A stretch of DNA of 44,336 nucleotides from Tidjanibacter sp. (GTDB lineage Bacteria; Bacteroidota; Bacteroidia; Bacteroidales; Rikenellaceae): contig JAFVSY010000121.1 of NCBI GenBank assembly GCA_017503465.1, positions 1 to 44,336 of the forward strand. The letters run 5' to 3'. Numbering within the stretch: the stretch's first letter is position 1; each line of letters opens with the position of its first letter. A program made the translations under genes and the position numbers. The notes beneath the pieces were generated by a model. It had not been told where the DNA came from. It ran no database searches and saw nothing but the letters and a program-made list of their open reading frames with translations. This document shows positions 14,349 to 22,167 of this stretch, one piece after another.

Positions 14349-17213
14349 CTAATGGGGTCTCATTCCGTGGGGCCCCATACGCCTGCCACCTCCTCCGGGG
14401 CCGCCTTGCAGGTTGTCGAAATCTTTGGCCGTCGAGCCGTTGCCGAAGATGCGCAGGTTGTATACGAACTGAACGGCCACATAACGTCCGATTGCCAAGT
14501 TGGTGGTATTGCTCAAATAGTTGGTACCAACCGAGCGACGGAAGTCCTTGTTCTGGTCGAAGATGTCGTTGACACCAATGCTCAATTCGCCCCTCCTGTC
14601 CTTGAATAACTTTTTGCCAATGAAGGCGTTGCAGAGCAGATACTCCTCGTTGTAGTCATCCGTGATACCCTTGTATTGGCTATACGTTGCGTTGGCTGTG
14701 AAGGTGAAACCGCCCCAAGCAACCCACTTCAACTCGGCACTTGCCCATTGGTTGAAATAGCGGTTTTGCCTCGAAGCAATGGCGTTGTTGTTGTCATTAA
14801 TATTGTAGCCAACGTTGTAGGCCATCGAGAAGTCCAAGTTCTCCGAAATGTTGCTACTCAACTGCGCACCACCGTTGTAGTATTGTCCCTTCATAATGTT
14901 CACTTCGCCATTGAGTTTACTCGGTGAGTTGCTGAAATTGGCGTTGGCTCTGAAGGTGATGTTACTCTTGATGAACGAGAGCGGGAAGCCATAGCTAATA
15001 CCCGAATAGATGTGCCAATTACCGCCATCGTAGTAGTTCTCATACTTGGTGTAGGTGTTGCCTGCACCGAGTAGTTGATTGTCGTATTTCTCCAACACGA
15101 AGTCGGGTTGGTTCATAATGGAGGAGTTGATGATGGCCCTTGTGCTGCCCCACACACCTCCGTGAATCATAAACGTGCGACCCTTCTCGATGTTGGTGTT
15201 AGTGTAGAATGCGTTGAACTGATGCGAGTAGCTCGGCTTCAAATTGGGGTTACCCTCTGTGTAGGTGTTGCCACTTACGGTGATAGCGTCCTGTAATTGG
15301 TCGATGCTGGGGTTGTTGGTGTTGCTCCTAAATCTCAAACGCAACATATTCTGTTTGTTGAAATTAATTGTGGCATTACCCGTGTAGGTTACATCTTGGA
15401 ACGTGTAGTGCGGGTGCGCGCCCTGGGGCAATATCTGCTTGGAGTCGAGCGAAGAGTACTGATAGTTCACCTTGGCGAAGAACTTAACCTTCTGTGTGGA
15501 ATAGTTGAATCCGGGGCCGATTTGGTGAAGCGAATAGCCGCTCTCGCTGATGTTGCTCAACAACTTACCCAACTCTTCGTTCAACACTTCGTTAACGAAT
15601 ACGTCGGTGACCATATTCTGGTCGCTGAATTGGTGCCGGAACTCATACTCAACGTCGAGTTGTGAACTCTTGCTCAGTGGCTCGGTATAGGTAATCTCGC
15701 CCCTTACACTATTACTACTCGACAACCTTTCAATGTCCCTCATATATGTGGAGTCGGAGGGGATTGTAAAGGTGTATAATGGTTTATTCCACGAGTTGTT
15801 GGTGCTCCAACTACCGCCACCATTGATGGTCAGCGTGCGGCCGGGCTTGCCCAAACGTGTACGATAGAGCATAAAAATTCTACCATTGGTACCAATCCTC
15901 TCGTCATTACCCGTGGTACTCATCTGCTTCTCAACCTGAGAGGTGTTTCCATCAATGGTTGTACTCTCGGAGTTGCTAATGCTGTTGTAGTTCTGCAAGC
16001 TGATATTGGCACGCAACATCAACGACTGCGTTTTGCTGAACTTGTAGTCGGCACGCAGATTCAGACGATGGTTCCAATTCTCCTTGTCGGAGGAGTTCGA
16101 TTCGTTGTAGAGCTGAGTGTAGTCGCCTGCATATGTAGTGCGCTCCTCAGTTTGCTCGTTGATGGTGTTGGAATGGTTGAAGAAATAGCTACCCTGCAAC
16201 TCCAACTTCTTCCATTGGTTGGCGTAGTTCAGACCCACCGACTGCACTGTGGAGATACCCGACATAGGGCTAACCATAAAGTTTTGAGCCTGCCTGTAGC
16301 CTCCCATACCGCCACCGCCACCACGCGACGAAGCGACCTTACCCGATGAGGTTGCACCCACGATATCTTCAAAGGAGAAGTTGAGCTGGTTGATGTTGTT
16401 GGCCATCGCAATGACGGAGAGTTTCTCGTCGCCATTGAAGCGGTTGACGTTACCACCCACAGAGTAGAGGTCGGGATAACCGTAACTACCATAGAGCTTA
16501 CCGAAGATACCTTTGCGCTTGCCGAGCTTGGTTACGATGTTGAGAGCCTTGAAGCCCTCGCCATCATCGAGTCCTGTGAACTCTGCCTTGTCGGAGAGTT
16601 TGTCGTAGACCTCCACCTTGGAAATCATCTCTGCGGGGATGGTCTTGATGGTGGTCGACACGTCCTCGCCAAAGAACTCCTTGCCGTCTACGTATACTTT
16701 CTGCACGCTCTCGCCTTGTGCGTCCACCGAGCCGTCGTGGTTTACGGTGATGCCGGGCATTTTTTTGAGCAAACCCTCGGCGCTTGCATCCCTTGCGGTC
16801 TTGAATGCGGAGGCGTTGTAGCTCACGGTGTCGCCCTTTTGTGAGGTGCCCATATAGCCCTTGATTTGGATGTCCTCAAGGATTTTGGCGTCTTGCTTGA
16901 AGCGGATTGTGCCAAGTTTTGTGAGCGAGGAGCCCACTTTCACCTCCTGTGTGTGGTCCTTGTAACCGAGGTAGGTGATAACCATCTTGTAGGTTGCGGG
17001 GGCGAGGTTTTTGATAGAAATCACGCCCTGATAGCCTGAAGTGTAGTAGAGTTGCTTTTGTGTTTTCAAGTTGGTCAGTTCCACCACGGCACCATTGATG
17101 CCCTCACCGGAGACGGCATCTTTGAGCGTTGCGCTAATTGCACCGCTGTTTTGGGCCATAAGCGTGGATGCTGCACACAAAATGCAACACGCCAAAACGA
17201 CTAATCTCTTCAT
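14349..17213 (-). CDS. TonB-dependent-receptor-type outer membrane beta-barrel protein
   Basis: This outer-membrane protein of 954 residues has a signal peptide (MKRLVVLACCILCAASTLMA-Q). A carboxypeptidase-regulatory-like beta-sandwich follows (about 25-105, GAVVELTNLKTQKQLYYTS, FLGYKDH-like TYLGYKDHTQEV). Next is a plug-like domain (about 110-235, with MPGITVNHDGSV and VYVDGKEFFGED), and then a large barrel. This matches the Bacteroidetes outer-membrane beta-barrel family related to TonB-dependent receptors; no SusD partner is adjacent. The tail is unusual: GGPGGGG, then RRMGPHGMRPH. The gene follows the Cys-repeat lipoprotein by 110 bp with no clear terminator or promoter between, so the two may be co-transcribed. 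The ligand is unknown; a metal or metal chelate is my inference from context only. Confidence 0.88.
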   Translation of the reverse strand: MKRLVVLACCILCAASTLMAQNSGAISATLKDAVSGEGINGAVVELTNLKTQKQLYYTSGYQGVISIKNLAPATYKMVITYLGYKDHTQEVKVGSSLTKLGTIRFKQDAKILEDIQIKGYMGTSQKGDTVSYNASAFKTARDASAEGLLKKMPGITVNHDGSVDAQGESVQKVYVDGKEFFGEDVSTTIKTIPAEMISKVEVYDKLSDKAEFTGLDDGEGFKALNIVTKLGKRKGIFGKLYGSYGYPDLYSVGGNVNRFNGDEKLSVIAMANNINQLNFSFEDIVGATSSGKVASSRGGGGGMGGYRQAQNFMVSPMSGISTVQSVGLNYANQWKKLELQGSYFFNHSNTINEQTEERTTYAGDYTQLYNESNSSDKENWNHRLNLRADYKFSKTQSLMLRANISLQNYNSISNSESTTIDGNTSQVEKQMSTTGNDERIGTNGRIFMLYRTRLGKPGRTLTINGGGSWSTNNSWNKPLYTFTIPSDSTYMRDIERLSSSNSVRGEITYTEPLSKSSQLDVEYEFRHQFSDQNMVTDVFVNEVLNEELGKLLSNISESGYSLHQIGPGFNYSTQKVKFFAKVNYQYSSLDSKQILPQGAHPHYTFQDVTYTGNATINFNKQNMLRLRFRSNTNNPSIDQLQDAITVSGNTYTEGNPNLKPSYSHQFNAFYTNTNIEKGRTFMIHGGVWGSTRAIINSSIMNQPDFVLEKYDNQLLGAGNTYTKYENYYDGGNWHIYSGISYGFPLSFIKSNITFRANANFSNSPSKLNGEVNIMKGQYYNGGAQLSSNISENLDFSMAYNVGYNINDNNNAIASRQNRYFNQWASAELKWVAWGGFTFTANATYSQYKGITDDYNEEYLLCNAFIGKKLFKDRRGELSIGVNDIFDQNKDFRRSVGTNYLSNTTNLAIGRYVAVQFVYNLRIFGNGSTAKDFDNLQGGPGGGGRRMGPHGMRPH

Positions 17214-17304
17214 TTTCTGTGTTTAACTTACCTTTTTTTCTAACCCTCTTTTTCGGGGGAATAACCTGCTGAAACGGAGTAGACCTATGTGTGTGGGTCT
17301 GCTT

Positions 17305-17329
17305 GCCTAAACTATTTGCCTAACTATTT
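17305..17329 (-). repeat. Tandem duplication spanning the Cys-repeat gene stop codon
   Basis: AAATAGTTAGGC is followed on the minus strand by a near copy, AAATAGTTTAGGC. The first copy holds the TAG stop of the lipoprotein gene, so the stop and its context are duplicated. Confidence 0.8.
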
Positions 17330-18265
17330 GTTTGCACACTCTGCGTTGGGAGTGGGGCAGCACTTGGGTGCTTTGGGAGCGCACGATTTGCGCTGCTGAT
17401 AGTGCTCTTTGAGGAGAGCCTGCTGCTCGGGGGTGAGCAGGGCGTTAATCTCCTGACGTACAGCCTTGCGAGCCTCACGACTTGCGGCGTTGAGGTGGGG
17501 ACGACGGTGAGGTTTGTTGCACTCTGCCTTCTTTGCGCACTCTGCCTTCTTGTCGCAGGGTTTGTTGCACTCTGCCTTCTTGTCGCAGGGTTTGTTGCAC
17601 TCGGCTTTCTTTGCGCACTCTGCTTTCTTGTCGCAGGGTTTGTTGCACTCGGCTTTCTTTGCGCACTCTGCTTTCTTGTCGCAAGGTTTGTCGCACTCTG
17701 CCTTCTTTGCGCACTCTGCTTTCTTGTCGCAAGGTTTGTCGCACTCTGCTTTCTTTGTGCACTCTGCCTTCTTGTCGCAAGGTTTGTTGCACTCGGCTTT
17801 CTTTGCGCACTCTGCTTTCTTGTCGCAAGGTTTGTTGCACTCGGCCTTCTTTGCGCACTCTGCCTTCTTATCGCAAGGTTTGTCGCACTCTGCTTTCTTG
17901 TCGCAAGGTTTGTTGCACTCTGCCTTCTTTGCGCACTCTGCCTTCTTGTCGCAGGGTTTGTCGCACTCTGCCTTCTTTGCGCACTCTGCTTTCTTATCAC
18001 ACTTGGGGCCGTGCTGTTTGTCGGGGCACTTAACCTCGCCCTCGTGTTTCTTGCACGACTTAATCTCCTTCTGAATTTGTTTGCCCTGCTTCAGGTAGAC
18101 GGCATAGACTGCTTTCTCCTGTGCATCATCGAGGCTGACGATTTCGTCAAGTTTCTCGGTTTTGCGCTCGGCATACTCTTTAGCGTTGAACTTGCACTCG
18201 TTCTGGGCGCACGACATCATCATAACGCCTGCGGCTGCAATAGCCAAAATCCTAAAAGTTTTCAT
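17324..18265 (-). CDS. Cysteine/lysine-repeat lipoprotein with Spy/CpxP-like ends
   Basis: This predicted lipoprotein of 313 residues has the signal sequence MKTFRILAIAAAGVMMMS and a lipidated Cys19. Residues 89-252 are eleven perfect or near-perfect units: nine of 16 residues (CDKKAECAKKAECNKP type) and two of 10 (CDKKAECNKP type). This gives 31 Cys at spacings of 5, 5 and 3 residues. The flanks look helical: LDEIVSLDDAQEKAVYAVYLKQG (39-61) before, and REARKAVRQEINALLTPEQQALLKEHYQQRK (263-293) after. LTPEQ matches the LTxxQ mark of periplasmic Spy/CpxP-type proteins. Four more Cys end the chain (295-310). I infer metal or thiol chemistry, or a disulfide scaffold; no family with this repeat is known to me. 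Its promoter carries a LytTR-type operator, and the LytTR regulator gene lies upstream. Confidence 0.85.
   Translation of the reverse strand: MKTFRILAIAAAGVMMMSCAQNECKFNAKEYAERKTEKLDEIVSLDDAQEKAVYAVYLKQGKQIQKEIKSCKKHEGEVKCPDKQHGPKCDKKAECAKKAECDKPCDKKAECAKKAECNKPCDKKAECDKPCDKKAECAKKAECNKPCDKKAECAKKAECNKPCDKKAECTKKAECDKPCDKKAECAKKAECDKPCDKKAECAKKAECNKPCDKKAECAKKAECNKPCDKKAECNKPCDKKAECAKKAECNKPHRRPHLNAASREARKAVRQEINALLTPEQQALLKEHYQQRKSCAPKAPKCCPTPNAECANK
17510..18001 (-). repeat. In-frame 48-bp and 30-bp tandem repeats in the lipoprotein gene
   Basis: Nine 48-bp and two 30-bp units encode the Cys-rich region. Both unit lengths are multiples of three, so unit gain or loss would keep the frame. 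Silent third-base differences between units show the repeat is not newly expanded throughout. Confidence 0.9.
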
Positions 18266-18320
18266 AAGGTAGTTTTTTTGTATGGTTAAATAATTAAACA
18301 TTATCCCTGTTCTCGGAAAA

Positions 18321-18328
18321 CAAAAATA
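18321..18328 (-). promoter_or_regulatory. -7 box (TATTTTTG) for the Cys-repeat lipoprotein gene
   Basis: TATTTTTG on the minus strand matches TAnnTTTG and lies 55 bp upstream of the lipoprotein start. No TTTG is seen at the -33 position, which fits a promoter that needs an activator. Confidence 0.55.
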
Positions 18329-18358
18329 GGACACTTTTTCTTACCATACATTATATAT

Positions 18359-18421
18359 GGGGGTGAAACGACCAAATTAGGGGGTGAACCGACCACGACA
18401 AAGGCCAAACCGACCGCCAAA
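18359..18421 (-). promoter_or_regulatory. Triple direct repeat at 21-bp period, predicted LytTR operator
   Basis: Three tandem 21-bp units start at 18359, 18380 and 18401 on the plus strand. Their aligned cores are GGGGGTGAAACGACC, GGGGGTGAACCGACC and AAGGCCAAACCGACC. A period of two helical turns is the known geometry for LytTR-domain regulators such as AgrA. The block begins about 31 bp upstream of the TATTTTTG box, a position suited to activation. The adjacent gene encodes a LytTR regulator. Confidence 0.65.
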
Positions 18422-18476
18422 CACCTCCTCTGTGGAGTGTTCGCGGCCGTAACTGCAAATATGTTTGTGGGTGGAA

Positions 18477-19232
18477 TTAGTTGCCCGCAGCGAGCCAGCC
18501 CTTGAATTCTGAGGTGCGGGCCTTGCTGATGATTATGCGCTCGGGGGTGGGCACGGAGAGGTTTACGGCCAATCGGCTGCCAAACCACACCGAGATGTCC
18601 TTGATGGCTTTGCGGGAGATGATAAACTGACGATTGGCACGGAAAAAGTCCTCCTCGGAGAGCCTTCCGTAGATGCTCTCCAGTGTGCCCTCCGTGGGGT
18701 ACGACTTGCCCTCCAGAGAGGTTACGCTCACCTTCTCCTCCGAGGTGTGGAAGAAGGCGATTTGCTCCTCGCCGAGGGGTACGATGCGGTCTTTGACCTG
18801 CACAAGCAGGGTGGTGTGTCGCCTACGCTCGGCCACCATACTATCCACCCTTCGGGTGTAGTCGCTCCTCTGGGGCGAGGTTAGAGTCAGAAACTTACCA
18901 ACGGCTCTCTCCAAGTCGCTGCGTTTGAGGGGTTTGAGGATGTAGTCTATGCTGTTCACTCGGAACGCTTCAAGCGCATACTGGTCGTAGGCGGTGGTGA
19001 AGATTATGGGACACGAAATGGTGGTGGTGTCGAAGATGCGGAAGGCATTACCGTCGGCCAAGTGGATGTCCAAAAATACGAGGTCGGGCATTGCGTTGGA
19101 GGCAAACCACTCGCAACTCTCCCCAACACTCTCCAACGTTGCCACCACCTCCATCTGTGGGTACAACTCGCCAAGCAACACCCGAAGGTTGCGTGCGGCA
19201 GCGGTCTCGTCCTCTATGATGATGGCTCTCAT
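18477..19232 (-). CDS. LytTR-family response regulator
   Basis: This cytoplasmic two-component regulator has 251 residues. The receiver domain (1-115) has the acidic pair E7/D8, the phospho-acceptor D55 (LVFLDIHLADG), T80 and K100 (DYILKPL). The LytTR DNA-binding domain (about 143-247) has the typical DRIVPLGEEQIAFFHTSEEKV start and FFRANRQFIISRKAI. LytTR proteins bind direct repeats about 21 bp apart, and three such repeats lie 56 bp after this gene. Its start codon overlaps the stop of the kinase gene by one base, so the two are translationally coupled. It most likely controls the downstream Cys-repeat lipoprotein and the TonB-type receptor. Confidence 0.94.
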   Translation of the reverse strand: MRAIIIEDETAAARNLRVLLGELYPQMEVVATLESVGESCEWFASNAMPDLVFLDIHLADGNAFRIFDTTTISCPIIFTTAYDQYALEAFRVNSIDYILKPLKRSDLERAVGKFLTLTSPQRSDYTRRVDSMVAERRRHTTLLVQVKDRIVPLGEEQIAFFHTSEEKVSVTSLEGKSYPTEGTLESIYGRLSEEDFFRANRQFIISRKAIKDISVWFGSRLAVNLSVPTPERIIISKARTSEFKGWLAAGN

Positions 19233-20500
19233 TATTGTGCGTTGTTGGTGGGGTTAAGAATGGGAAGTTTCACGGTGAAGGTGCGCCCATCGTTCTCCAC
19301 CCTCACGGTGCGTCCCGTGAGGAGTTCGTAGCGGTGTGAGAGGTTGCTCAGGCCAATGCCGGTACTCTCTTCGGCCTCGAGTTTGGGTTGTATGGTGTTG
19401 GCCACCACAATATAGCCCTCCTCGGTGGTGATGCGGATGGTCATCGGGTGGGCCGAGGTTATGGTGTTGTGCTTCACGGCGTTCTCAATCAGTGGCTGGA
19501 TGGAGAGGGGTGGCAACTTGTGCCCATAGAGAGCCTTGTCTACCTCCACCTCCACGTGCAACTTGCCCGCATAGCGGATTTCCAACAGATATTTGTAGGC
19601 CTCCAGGAAGTGGAGCTCACTCTCCACGGTGGTCATCTCGGCCGTACCATCTTGGATGATGTAGCGGTAGGTGTCGGACATCTGGTCGATGTAGACCAGC
19701 GCATCCTCCTTTTTCTCCTCCCTCACGAGCATCGAGAGCGAGTTGAGTGAGTTGAAGAGGAAGTGCGGATTGACCTGATTTACAAGGGTGTTGTACTGCC
19801 ACGTGAGGTTTTCGTTCTTGAGCCTTTCGTTCTCCACCTCAATCTCCTGCTGCTTGTAGTGCATTTGGTAGATTTTGCCATAGAGAACGGCGATGACGTA
19901 GGTGGCCGAGAGCTTCAGCACCAACATTGGATTGAAAATGCTGCGTGCGGTGGCGGTGATAACGATGTCGCCGCGCCTTGTGAGCTGTGGTGCCACAAAG
20001 TAGAAGAGCAGCAGCAAGCCCAAACAAAGGAGCAACCTCCACACGTAGCCCCACTTCTCCCTGCGCATCGGGGTGGTCATTATCCACAGGAGCAACATCG
20101 CCACAACCACATAGAAGAGCATATCCACCCACATAAACAGACGCCCCTTTTCGCTCATCCAAGGGTTGCTGTGGTGGCGTTGTTTGGATAGTTGTCGGGA
20201 GATACTCTCCTCGCGGATGATGACCTCCTCGCCGCGCTCCTGCTCGCCCACGCTCTCCACTGTTGCCTTACCCTGCTCCTGCTCACCACTGCTCTCCGCT
20301 ACCACCACTACATTGTTCTGCTCGGGGGTAGCCTCCACCACCTGCTCGGTTGCGGGCCTGTGGGGCTCACTCTCCTGTCGGTTGTGGTTGGAACTCTCCA
20401 CCATAATAAATACAAGGTAGGAGAAATTGACCACCACCGAAATGAGGATGGCGATGAGCAGGTTGAGTGCGAGTGTTCTACGGTTGGTTGTGGGTTTCAT
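19232..20500 (-). CDS. LytS/YehU-type sensor histidine kinase
   Basis: This membrane sensor kinase of 422 residues has one N-terminal membrane segment (9-33) and a polar, Glu/Gln/Val-rich loop of about 85 residues (34-118), likely periplasmic. Three more hydrophobic segments follow (about 121-141, 152-171, 185-207), then a short coiled coil (214-235). The His_kinase domain has NQVNPHFLFNSLNSL with the phospho-acceptor H246, the N-box QPLIENAVKHN (N340) and the G-box GIGLSNLSHRY. The loop is a low-complexity linker with no recognised ligand domain. The start at 20500 (MKPTTNRR) is used; the reading frame opens 14 codons earlier, next to the preceding gene. It follows the gamma-carbonic-anhydrase-like gene by 42 bp and overlaps the regulator gene by one base. 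Confidence 0.93.
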   Translation of the reverse strand: MKPTTNRRTLALNLLIAILISVVVNFSYLVFIMVESSNHNRQESEPHRPATEQVVEATPEQNNVVVVAESSGEQEQGKATVESVGEQERGEEVIIREESISRQLSKQRHHSNPWMSEKGRLFMWVDMLFYVVVAMLLLWIMTTPMRREKWGYVWRLLLCLGLLLLFYFVAPQLTRRGDIVITATARSIFNPMLVLKLSATYVIAVLYGKIYQMHYKQQEIEVENERLKNENLTWQYNTLVNQVNPHFLFNSLNSLSMLVREEKKEDALVYIDQMSDTYRYIIQDGTAEMTTVESELHFLEAYKYLLEIRYAGKLHVEVEVDKALYGHKLPPLSIQPLIENAVKHNTITSAHPMTIRITTEEGYIVVANTIQPKLEAEESTGIGLSNLSHRYELLTGRTVRVENDGRTFTVKLPILNPTNNAQ

Positions 20501-20542
20501 CTCTCTGGGGAGTTGGGTGTGCGGTGAGGGTGGGGGAGCCAA

Positions 20543-21094
20543 CTACTCCTCTTCCTTATTGACGAAATACTCGGGGAACCAAGTTGCGTAGTGCATATAG
20601 TCCCTTGTGGTGCGCTCGAGGGTGTTGGTACGCTGCTCGGGAGAAACCTCTTTGAGCCTCTTTGCGGGCACTCCGGCATAGAGTCCGTTGGGCTCCAACA
20701 CAGCATTGGACAACACGAGTGCTCCGGCTGCGATGATGCAACCTTCGCCCACCTTGGCATTGTCGAGCACCGTGGCACCCATACCAATCAGACAGCCGTT
20801 GCCAATCTCTGCGCCGTGGATTATGGCGTTGTGGCCCACGCTCACGCCGTCGCCTAATATGGTTACCGAGGGGTGGGGCGAGAGGTCGTAGGTGGCGTGC
20901 AGACAGGCTCCGTCCTGGATGTTGCACCTCTTGCCGATGCGGATGGCGTTCACGTCGCCCCTGATGACGGCTCCAAACCAGATGCTGCTCTCGTCGCCAA
21001 TCTCCACATTGCCCACGATGGTAGCGTTCTCTGCCACCATACAGTTCTTACCAATCTTCGGGGTGTAGCCCCTCACTTCTTTTATTATTGCCAT
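20543..21094 (-). CDS. Gamma-carbonic-anhydrase-like hexapeptide-repeat protein
   Basis: This protein of 183 residues has a left-handed beta-helix built of hexapeptide repeats (AENATIVGNVEIGDESSIWF, IRIGKRCNIQDG and so on). The three zinc-ligand histidines of gamma-class carbonic anhydrases have counterparts in ACLHATYD and VGHNAIIHG. RGDVN and the QDG motif are also conserved. Family members (YrdA/PaaY/CaiE-like) include active carbonic anhydrases and proteins with no known activity, so the reaction is uncertain. It lies 42 bp before the kinase gene and could share its transcript. The copy B repeat lies upstream. Confidence 0.88.
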   Translation of the reverse strand: MAIIKEVRGYTPKIGKNCMVAENATIVGNVEIGDESSIWFGAVIRGDVNAIRIGKRCNIQDGACLHATYDLSPHPSVTILGDGVSVGHNAIIHGAEIGNGCLIGMGATVLDNAKVGEGCIIAAGALVLSNAVLEPNGLYAGVPAKRLKEVSPEQRTNTLERTTRDYMHYATWFPEYFVNKEEE

Positions 21095-21144
21095 AGCCTT
21101 CGTTTGTGTAATCCTGACCTATAATTTTGAATTTTGAATTTTCT

Positions 21145-21166
21145 CGGGTATCTTTTTTAATACCCG
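21145..21166. other. Short hairpin beside repeat copy B
   Basis: CGGGTAT, an 8-nt T-rich loop and ATACCCG form a 7-bp stem among AATTTTG heptads. It could end the mazG transcript, but the loop rather than the tail is T-rich. Confidence 0.4.
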
Positions 21167-21173
21167 TCCTTAA

Positions 21174-21274
21174 TTTTGAATTTTGGCAAATGCGAGTAAG
21201 CGAGCGCAAAGGCTGCTTGCAGACTCTGCCGAGCGGGAGCATTTTAGACAAAACAACGTTTTGTCAATTTTGAA
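21174..21274 (-). repeat. About 100-bp palindrome-bearing repeat, copy B
   Basis: This is the inverted second copy of the element at 14001-14101. It abuts the 3' end of mazG and is flanked by AATTTTG heptads. Its palindrome is GACAAAAC-AAC-GTTTTGTC; the two centre changes relative to copy A shorten the perfect arms from 9 to 8 bp. Confidence 0.82.
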
Positions 21275-21277
21275 TTC

Positions 21278-22066
21278 TCAATTCCCTTTCGCTTCTTGCC
21301 AAATGGCTTCCATCTCGTTGAGGGTCATATCGCCCAACGACTTGCCCATCTCGGTAGCCCTCTTTTCGATGTGTTGGAAACGGCTGATGAACTTCTTGTT
21401 GGTGCGCTCGAGTGCATTCTCGGGGTCTACACCGTAGAGCCTTGAAGCGTTGATGAGCGCAAAGAAGAGGTCGCCAATCTCCTCCTCAAGGGCCTCCTGA
21501 TTGCCACAGCGCACCTCGGCCTCCACCTCGCCAATCTCCTCGCGCACTTTGTCCCACACATCCTCTTTCTGCTCCCAATCGAAGCCTGCCGAGGCGGCCT
21601 TCTGACCGATGCGGTAGCCTTTGACCATTGCGGGCAACGAGCGAGGTACTCCTGCCAACACTCCACCTGCGGCTTTGCGTTCCTTCTTGGCTTTCTCCTT
21701 GAGTTTGAGCATCTCCCAATTGTGGATAACCTCCTGTGCGCCCTCGGCCTGCACGTCGCCATAGACGTGGGGGTGGCGGTAGATGAGTTTGTCGCAGAGG
21801 TAGTTGCACACGTCGGCAAAGTCGAAACGGCCCTGCTCTTCGCCCATTTTGGAGTAGAACACGATGTGGAGCAACACGTCGCCCAACTCCTCACGTATGC
21901 CGTCGAAGTTGTCGTCGGTGATGGCGTCCACGAGTTCAAAACACTCCTCTATGGTGTTGTTACGCAGCGAGTGGAAGGTCTGTTCTCTGTCCCAGGGGCA
22001 CTTTTCGCGCAGGGTGTCCATCACCTCCAAGAGCCTTGCTGCGGCTTCGAGTTTCTTTTCGTACAT
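21278..22066 (-). CDS. mazG: MazG nucleoside triphosphate pyrophosphohydrolase
   Basis: This enzyme of 262 residues hydrolyses nucleoside triphosphates to monophosphates and pyrophosphate, cleaning nucleotide pools. It has the full two-domain MazG length. The N-terminal domain shows CPWDREQTFHSLRNNTIEECFEL with the metal-binding E40, E41 and E44, and GDVLLHIVFYSKM. The C-terminal domain shows EEIGDLFFALINASRLYGVDPENAL, ending with FISRFQHIE. The start at 22066 leaves a divergent promoter region shared with namZ. Confidence 0.95.
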   Translation of the reverse strand: MYEKKLEAAARLLEVMDTLREKCPWDREQTFHSLRNNTIEECFELVDAITDDNFDGIREELGDVLLHIVFYSKMGEEQGRFDFADVCNYLCDKLIYRHPHVYGDVQAEGAQEVIHNWEMLKLKEKAKKERKAAGGVLAGVPRSLPAMVKGYRIGQKAASAGFDWEQKEDVWDKVREEIGEVEAEVRCGNQEALEEEIGDLFFALINASRLYGVDPENALERTNKKFISRFQHIEKRATEMGKSLGDMTLNEMEAIWQEAKGN

Positions 22067-22102
22067 AACGGTTTTCGTTCAATAAACGTTCTAATTGTGT
22101 TG

Positions 22103-22110
22103 CAAAGATA
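22103..22110 (-). promoter_or_regulatory. -7 box (TATCTTTG) for mazG
   Basis: TATCTTTG on the minus strand matches TAnnTTTG, 36 bp upstream of the mazG start. It forms a divergent pair with the namZ box 22 bp away. Confidence 0.5.
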
Positions 22111-22132
22111 CTCTTTTCGCCAAAATTTTTTT

Positions 22133-22140
22133 TACATTTG
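22133..22140 (+). promoter_or_regulatory. -7 box (TACATTTG) for namZ
   Basis: TACATTTG matches TAnnTTTG and ends 27 bp before the namZ ATG. Confidence 0.5.
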
Positions 22141-22167
22141 TGAGAAATATTATTCTCACTCCGAACT

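Noticed and set aside
17214-17323. Second LytTR operator before the TonB-type receptor
   Set aside because: One TGAAACG match exists at 17270-17276 but there is no partner at 21 bp, so co-transcription from the upstream promoter is the simpler view.
17510-18001. CRISPR-like regular repeats
   Set aside because: The repeats are contiguous, lack unique spacers, keep an open frame and encode a regular Cys/Lys protein with a signal peptide.
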